In this document: positions 57,741 through 64,000 of the stretch, piece by piece
How positions within the stretch are numbered: position 1 is the first letter of the stretch
Layout of the letters: every line of letters begins with the position of its first letter
Source: Boswellia sacra
Taxonomy: Eukaryota; Streptophyta; Magnoliopsida; Sapindales; Burseraceae
Assembly (NCBI GenBank): GCA_013180625.2
Contig: SNVD02013834.1
Span: forward strand, 20,305 to 84,304
DNA: 64,000 nt
Direction: 5' to 3'
Position numbers and translations under genes: made by a program
Notes under the pieces: generated by a model
The model's database searches: none
The model's input: only the letters and a program-made list of their open reading frames with translations
Told to the model about the DNA's origin: nothing

Positions 57741-59040
57741 ATAGAATAATTTTGGAAGATGAGAGGATTTTAATGGAGTGATCGTAATCATAATATTTAG
57801 TATTTAGAAAAAGAAAATAAAATTAAAAAACGTAAAGTAAAATGCATCTTAAGCTTCACTCTACCAAACTACTTTCTAGATTTTTAGGTGGTATGATTTA
57901 ATACGTTGTAAGTTTGTATTTGTTTATTTTCTTTTTCTTTCACATAAATTCCTTTAGTATGGACCTTATATAAATATAATGAAATACTATCGAATATATT
58001 TCTAAATTACATCGTGACAAAATATTTGAATGAAATGAATTATATACATAGAATATAATTATTGTTATATGTATTATATAACAAGATTTTATTGTGCTAT
58101 CTAAATTAAACTCTTTCTATCATGTTAGGTTTTGACCTAAAAGACAAGTATTTGGAGAGAGAACTATTTTCAAGTGTGGAAATGGCATTGGTTATGTCTA
58201 TTTTGGTCAAGGACACTACTATTCCCATCTCATCCCATGAAATAGGAAAATTGTGGTCTCCATGCAAGACAAGAAAGTGTCCAACCAAAACCTAAATAGC
58301 TTATTTGCAAAAAAGTTCCCTAACCTTTAGGATCTTGAATATAGGAGTAAGATAATGGCGGAGCTAATTGTTGTAAAAGGAGGAATGAGAAAGTGGATTA
58401 TAATCTCTCAATTTACATAAATAACATTAATACATATGATGTTTAGAGTAGAAAGTAGTAGTTCAATATGTTTGTATCATCATCTTTTGTTGCTTGGTTT
58501 TCTGTGATGTGGCTTTTATGAAGAATCATTTGTGGTTGGAGAAATAGTAGTACAGTATGTTTACTTAATTCAATTTGTCACCAATGAATCCTTCAAAGTC
58601 ATTGATTGCTGATCTTGGCCTCATCAAGGCCACATCTGTATATGGACTTGATATTCACAACCTTACTCTACAAGCCATGTAAACTTAAAATATAGTTTAA
58701 TAATAGAGAAAATTGAAAAAATATCTCAAGTTTAAGTGTAGATTATAAAAATAACATTTATCTCTAAAAATTTATATGCCATGATCCTTTTTCGAGTGTC
58801 AGATCCTATTAGACGCACTCGTTAGACATTGTTTGACATACTTATCGAACAAGGTCATAACATACAAATTGTCAAGAAGAGAGAATTTGGGTTATTTTTT
58901 CCATTTTCCCTTAATAATATCATATTTTTCATTGAATGACAATAAAATTTATTTAGCTCAATTATAGACTTCCAATATTGTAAATAATCTGATTATTTTG
59001 TGCTCATGCATGCATGTAATGCAGCTTTGAATCCCAATGT
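57741..59040. other. Intergenic, no gene seen
   Basis: AT-rich DNA without a supported coding frame or RNA gene. Confidence 0.5.
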
Positions 59041-59044
59041 CAGT

Positions 59045-59560
59045 TGAGAGTCCGAATAACAAACTCCAAAAATCAAAGATGGGAAATCCCACAAGACGTA
59101 ATTCTGCATCGAAGCAACTCAATTCATGGATAAACTACCAAAAACAGCCACAACAACCTGACAAACTCATCCTCTCTGACCCTACCTTAGACCCTGGTCT
59201 TCATCCTCCATAAAACCACCCCATTTGGCTTCTCAGTCTCCCGCTGCTCCTCCGGTGATGTTTTTTTCGACATCTCTCCGGACTCGTCTGATTCCAGGAC
59301 TTTGTTGGTGTTTAAGGATCAGTACATTCAACTCTCATCCAAGTTGCAAAAACAAAGGTCTTCTCTCTATGGACTTGGGGATCATGCAAAGAAGTTTCAA
59401 GTTGATGCCAAATGACACTCTAACATTGTGGAATGCTGACTTGGCTACATATAAAATTAATGTTAATCTCTATGGCCCTCATCCTTTTTACATTGGCGTA
59501 AGATCCCCTCAAAGGCCCTCATCCTTTTTACATTGACGTAAGATATTGTTTATGATGGTG
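59045..59560 (+). pseudogene. GH31 alpha-xylosidase/alpha-glucosidase fragment
   Basis: Successive frames read RVRITNSKNQRWEIPQDVIL (59051-59110), [58 protein letters not shown] (frame change) and [20 protein letters not shown] ... [10 protein letters not shown]. These are the N-terminal beta-sandwich of plant GH31 enzymes acting on xyloglucan or malto-oligosaccharides. Stops and shifts break it; the catalytic barrel is absent. It ends in a 32-base direct repeat (GGCCCTCATCCTTTTTACAT at 59479 and 59514). A truncated, non-functional copy. Confidence 0.75.
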
Positions 59561-59837
59561 ATATGGAATTCCCCTATTTTAAAATAGAGTATGGGGAACA
59601 AATTTTAATTGAGGGATTTGTTCTTCATAAAAGACCTGATTTGTGGTATGTGGGATACTGAATATGTTTCCTTTTAACCTGAAAAATTTCGTGAATTTTG
59701 GAGCTTTGTAGGAATTGCTATGATTTTTCAAATTTGTGCCATTAAAATTGAATTTTCAGGTTTCAGAACAGAGAAAGCAAAGTAAATTGCTTTTGACCGA
59801 CTTAGACTCGTTAAAAGGTTGTGATTTTTGATTAAAT
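59561..59837 (+). repeat. Internal fragment of LTR family X
   Basis: GGAATTCCCCTATTTTAAAATAGAGTATGG-type text, followed by TGAATTTTGGAGCTTTGTAG, parallels 12945-13150 and 49300-49470. Confidence 0.6.
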
Positions 59838-60040
59838 CACTACAAGAATTTTTTACATATTTGTCACTTTGTAATTTTTTTTTTGGTATTTTTTTAAAAA
59901 AGTGAGAAATATAACATTGGTCTGAAAGTCAAACTTGCCTATTCATCTTATTTGTCACTTTTGTCTTTATTCAATCAAATATTTATCATTTTTATAAAAG
60001 TGTGACAAGTATGTGAATATGTAACCTTTCTCATTTCCCT
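59838..60040 (+). mobile_element. CACTA-like (En/Spm) terminal fragment
   Basis: CACTACAAGAA at 59838 is the usual CACTA end. It is followed by recurring TTTGTCACTT / AAGTGTGACAA words near 59869, 59950 and 59998, like subterminal repeats. No matching opposite end was seen, so this is one end or a relic. Confidence 0.5.
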
Positions 60041-60624
60041 CTATTTTTCATCTTCTCTTTCAAGCATTATGAATATAATATTTTAAATTTCAATAAATAG
60101 AGAAGTTAAAAATCTCAAAATAATAATTAAATAATACAATTTTATGTTTTAATATTTAATTAAAAATAATTTTTTAAATTTTTTAAATAAAAGATAAGAT
60201 TTTGTATAAATTAAATAATAAATTTTTAAAATCAAATTAATAAGAAGTAAATTTTTAAACATAGAAATTGTATGAAATAAATAAATTATTTTATACTTTC
60301 AAAGTGATTAAAATCACATTCTTTAATTTTTTTGATAAAAATTAAGAAATTAAAAATCTTGAATAAAATCTTAATTTGAAATAATATAATATTTGTACTT
60401 AAATAAAAATTATTACAATTTATTTTAGAGATTAAATAAAAACAATTAATGTTTATAAAAATTAAAAAAAAACCAAAGCATATTTATATTTAAAATATTT
60501 ATTAGTTAATAAAGTTTTAAACATACACATATTTACACCTCATAAAACCCATTTACCGTAAACCTAAAATCCCTTAACCCTAAAATCATTTTCTCTTCTC
60601 TTCTCTTCAAGTTTTAGCCCTTTC
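60041..60624. other. AT-rich intergenic DNA
   Basis: No gene. A CTCTTCT run at 60592-60606 precedes the LTR border. Confidence 0.5.
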
Positions 60625-61109
60625 TGTCACGCCCTAACATCTCTTATTTAGAGATTTTAGGGTGTGATTGAATAAGAATTTAATACCAATTACGTCATCA
60701 ATATCTCATAAATTAATCTTTTTTTTTATATACATCACAAGAGTTCATTACAACTTATGACTATTTGATCAAAATTAATTTTACATACACTGGGGACTAA
60801 AATCAATACATCAATTAATAGTCACCTAACGAAATCTCCCATTACATATAGGAGAATCAAGACAATCTGATACAAAATCATTATAAGCATGCAGACTCCA
60901 AACTCCCTAAGAAAGTTCTGGAACATCTCTAGGATGAGCATCTTTCTGTGTACCTGTGGAGGGAGGGGGTGAGCATAAAGCCCAGTAGGAAAGTTCTAAC
61001 ATTATACGAAATTATTCACATTCCACAAATATTCAATCACAGGATTGACATCCAATAATAATATATCAAACTATTATGTTCGTTCGCATATGAAATCTCT
61101 GTTCGTATT

Positions 61110-61745
61110 CCCCTTGAATCCATATATAGAACGACCCATCCAAGGTCTAACATATCGTATCGAAATATTCACTTTCCCCTTGGGTCCGTATATAGAACGG
61201 TCCACCCAAGGTCCAATAACTCATATCATTATATTCGTGTTCCCCTTGGTCCGTGTACAGAACGGTCCACCCAAGGTCCAACACCTCATATCATTATATT
61301 CGTGTTCCCCTTGGGTCCGTATATAGAACGGTCCACCCAAGGTCCAACACCTCATATCATTATATTCGTATTCCCCTTGGGTCCGTATACAGAACGGTCC
61401 ACCCAAGGTCCAACACCTCATATCATTATATCCGTGTTCCCCTTAGGGTCCGTATACAAAACGGTCCACCCAAGGTCCAACACATCACATCATCATATCC
61501 GTGTTCCCCTTAGGTCCGTATACAGAACGGTCCACCCAAGGTCCAACACCTCATATCATTATATTCGTGTTCCCCTTAGGTCCGTATACAGAACGGTCCA
61601 CCCAAGGTCCAACACCTCATATCATTATATCCGTGTTCCCCTTAGGTCCGTATACAAAACGGTCCACCCAAGGTCCAACACATCACATCATCCTTTTATC
61701 GGCGTTCTCCTTGGATCCGTATACAAAACGTCCCATCCAAGGTCC
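61110..61745. repeat. ~66-bp tandem repeat, about ten copies, hairpin-forming
   Basis: CCCCTT unit starts lie near 61110, 61176, 61242, 61307, 61372, 61439, 61506, 61572, 61638 and (as TCTCCTT) 61708. Each unit carries CCTTGGGTCCGT ... ACGGTCCACCCAAGG, able to fold into a stem, followed by a CATATCATTATATTCGTGTT spacer. The period is close to a multiple of three, which creates long meaningless open frames. Confidence 0.9.
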
Positions 61746-61869
61746 AATGCATACATTAATAGCCTTACAATATCATTACTATGATAAATCTTAAGAAAAT
61801 ATGATTTTTATGCAAAATCCAGGACTTTTTGGGAAGTATACAGTCAATTTGGGGTAGTTCTGAAATTTT

Positions 61870-62005
61870 TCTCTACACTCGACACTGTTTCTCGACACTG
61901 TTCACTCGAACACTCGAATACTCTTCACTCGACACTCGAACATTGTTCACTCGACACTGTTCACTCGAACACTCGACACTCAACACTGTTCACTGTCGAG
62001 CGAAA
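61870..62005. repeat. Mini-repeat of CACTCGACACTGTT type
   Basis: Variants of CACTCGA(A)CACTGTT occur many times in about 130 bases. Confidence 0.75.
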
Positions 62006-62763
62006 CACCAGAATCAAATTCCAGAGTTGGTTCAAAACGTCCCATTTCCAGAATTCGACTCCCAACTTCAAAAATTCACCAAAAATCCGTTTTAACTCCA
62101 AATTCAATGAAATCATCGGCTAATTAAAGCTTAATACGTCTATTTTCCAAAACAAATGAGAAATCTTACAATTCTCAATCCATAAAAACGCATAGACTCA
62201 ATCAACACAAGACAGTCACATGAACTGCACTTATCACAAAATCATCTCTACTCCACTTCATCAACACTTCAATTCACACATAATTCTTCATGCAATCACA
62301 ACAAACAACTTGCAATAAGTAACTTCACTTGTATTTTATCATCCAAGCAACCAAGAAATCAAGTCAACACATGACACATACAAAACAACAATATCAATTC
62401 AACAACAAACACATAACATGAAATAAGTATGGTGTTAGAATCTCCTACCTGATTTCCAAGCTAAACTTCTTGAAATTTTTCCTCTTTCTTCCTTCCTCTC
62501 CTTTCTCTTCCTCTTTTTCTCTTCTTTTTCTTCTTGGAACCGTGAACTTCTTCTCCTCCTATCTTCTTTTTTTTTTCTCCCATTTTCCAGAAAAATCCTC
62601 CCTTATTTATATACAAGGCCTTGGTTTATGGGCTTAGGTCCACTAATTTCAAATTCAAGCCCAATTCTCCTTTACTAATTCCAACACAAGCCCACTTCTA
62701 TTATCCAACCCAATTCTCATAAAATTACTCAAATGCCCTTAGTTATATTTTCTAAAATTTATA

Positions 62764-62767
<4 letters not shown>

Positions 62768-62800
<33 letters not shown>
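62768..62800. repeat. (AT)n microsatellite
   Basis: Uninterrupted TA dinucleotides just inside the LTR border. Confidence 0.9.
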
Positions 62801-62804
<4 letters not shown>

Positions 62805-62814
62805 GGATTCCACA

Positions 62815-62826
62815 ACCTACCCTCCT
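62815..62826 (-). other. Polypurine tract of the second gypsy element
   Basis: The minus strand reads AGGAGGGTAGGT, next to the conserved TTTCGAGGACGAAATTTA block (62840-62860) that often precedes plant gypsy 3' LTRs. Confidence 0.65.
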
Positions 62827-62869
62827 AAAAATAAATTTCGTCCTCGAAATTTAAAAATATGAGTACTGT

Positions 62870-62996
62870 GACGATCTGAGCCGAGGCCTACTACCTTGTC
62901 CCGGTCCCGCTGCCGGTCTGAACCCAATCGCACACTAAACCATATTGTTCTCTATTAGGCCTCAGCCCTCAAGGTTTTGTTCCCAAAGGATGCGTC
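62870..62996. other. GC-richer insert or deletion junction in the gypsy element
   Basis: GTGACGATCTGAGCCGAGGC ... GCCCTCAAGGTTTTGTTCCC lies where the integrase core should be. CCCTCAAGGTTTTGTTCC resembles CCCTCACGGTTTTGTCC in the fold-back element at 6308-6324, so it may be a relic of a related element. Confidence 0.4.
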
Positions 62997-64000
62997 TCAT
63001 TTCCATTCTGCTACACGAAGTGGTAGGAGTAATCCTGCAGGCCTTTGGTGCTCAGCCTTCACTTGTTGACAAGTAAGGCATCTAGCCACATATTCAGCAA
63101 CATTGCACTTCATTCCTTTCCACCAAAACTGTCGACGTAATTCATGATACATCTTGGTACCACCTGGATGAACAATAAATTTAGAATGATGAAATTCCTT
63201 AAGAATATCATCTTTACACTCTTTACTTGATGGAACCAAGATTCTACCCTTGAATCGTAAATTCCCTTCTGAACCAATTGTCCAATCTACAATTCCATCA
63301 CCGCGTAACACTTGCTTATGCAAGGCTCTGGTCTCAATTTCTTGATGTTGCCATTCAATCACTCTATATACAAGAGACGGTTGGTTAACAAGTGTAAAAA
63401 GGCGAATCTGATCTCTGCGATCCTTAGCCTAGATATCATAATCATAAACAGACTGCAACATGCTCCACTTACCTATCATTACACTAGTCATGGCCCTCGA
63501 CTTTCTACTTAATACGTCAACTACCACATTTGCCTTATTTGGATGATATTGGATAGAGAAATCATAGTCTTCCCAACACTCCATCCATCTTTGTTGTCTC
63601 AGATTCATATCTTTTTAGGTGAAAATATATTTCAAACATTTATGATCACAAAAGACTTCAAATCTTTCTCCATATAAAAAATGCCGCCAAAATTTCAAAG
63701 CATACACTACCGTAACAAGTTCTAAATCGTGGGTGGGATAATTCTGTTCATGAGGTTTCAATTGACGAGATGCATAGGCTACAACTCGACCCTGTCGCAT
63801 TAGCACACACCCTAACCCATCCAAGGAAGCATCGGCAAAAACTACATAATCAACTCCACATTGTGGTATCACAAGGATAAGTGCTGAAGTTAATCTTTTT
63901 TTCAATTCTTGGAATGCTTGCTCACATGCATCATTCTATTCAAATTTGATCCTTTCCTTGTTAACCTAATTATCGGTGCAGCCAATTGGGAAAAGTTCTC
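62997..64000 (-). pseudogene. Gypsy pol fragment: RNase H and integrase N-terminus
   Basis: RNase H (63905-63500) shows [40 protein letters not shown] and [12 protein letters not shown], with a stop right after, then [17 protein letters not shown]. The integrase zinc domain (63362-62997) shows HHSKFIVHPGGTKMYHELRR and CLTCQQVKAEHQRPAGLL. The catalytic core and chromodomain are deleted. The reverse transcriptase lies beyond the window end. Confidence 0.85.

Larger units (their letters stand above)
60625..62814 (-). repeat. LTR of a second Ty3/gypsy element
   Basis: On the element strand it begins TGTGGAATCCCAAA (62814) and ends GGGCGTGACA (60625), with TG...CA ends. The purine tract adjoins it at 62815-62826. 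It contains the hairpin satellite at 61110-61745, a mini-repeat at 61870-62005 and an AT microsatellite. The partner LTR lies outside the window, so the inner border rests on the purine tract alone. Confidence 0.65.

Noticed and set aside
61110..61745. Regular repeat-spacer look, like a CRISPR array
   Set aside because: The whole unit is repeated, including the spacer, and this is a plant LTR; there are no unique spacers and no cas genes.
61045..61794. Overlapping open frames of up to 160 codons with repeated STQGPTPHI and VHPRSNTSY units
   Set aside because: They arise because the noncoding satellite has a period near a multiple of three; all frames are open by chance and none starts or ends like a gene.
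1..64000. tRNA, rRNA or microRNA genes
   Set aside because: None could be recognised by eye; the TGGTATCAGAGC site is a retrotransposon primer site, not a tRNA gene.

Overview
The window is nuclear DNA of a flowering plant, a woody eudicot by its gene families. Citrus or a near relative is my best guess from recalled resistance-gene sequences; I could not test this. The evidence for a plant is introns in an AT-rich background, a TIR-NB-LRR resistance-gene cluster, a G-type lectin receptor kinase, Ty1/copia and Ty3/gypsy retrotransposons, hAT and Harbinger-like DNA transposons, and a piece of plastid DNA.

Layout. 1-7.3 kb: a decayed Ty1/copia element (LTRs 1001-1410 and 6847-7294) with a GC-rich fold-back element inside it. 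7.3-23 kb: a lectin receptor kinase neighbourhood. It holds one intact intronless gene on the minus strand (20344-22776), at least three broken relatives, and a relic of the same gene's 3' flank at 9.0-9.66 kb. It is split by a nested stack: an LTR fragment, into which a hAT element jumped (8-bp duplication ACCATATT), into which a 3.8-kb solo LTR jumped (5-bp duplication CGTTA). 24.4-57 kb: a TIR-NB-LRR (TNL) cluster built from repeating modules of upstream flank, TNL and downstream flank. TNL-1 (31789-35767) keeps five exons with good splice sites but has a 2-nt frameshift at the end of NB-ARC. TNL-2 (39.7-48.6 kb) is a pseudogene cut by a chromodomain gypsy element (42002-47684), by a plastid fragment carrying the start of psaJ, and by another LTR piece. 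TNL-3 (53.1-55.2 kb) lacks its TIR exon and has the LRR deleted. Two short chimeric NB/LRR relics lie at 24.9 and 37.7 kb. 57-64 kb: a GH31 glycosidase relic, a CACTA-like end, and a gypsy element on the minus strand whose LTR holds about ten copies of a roughly 66-bp hairpin-forming repeat.

How it fits together. Both receptor families sense pathogens or other cells: the lectin kinase at the plasma membrane, the TNLs inside the cell. Both show birth and death by local duplication followed by transposon attack. The only clearly intact host gene is the receptor kinase. TNL-1 would be full length (about 1180 residues) but for the 2-nt change. I see no undescribed defence or mobile system with a coherent gene set. 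The most notable points are the plastid insertion in a resistance-gene exon, the exact +2 frameshift in TNL-1, the three-level transposon nest, and the hairpin satellite with a paired base change. Exon limits come from reading splice sites and comparing the copies with each other; no database search was run.
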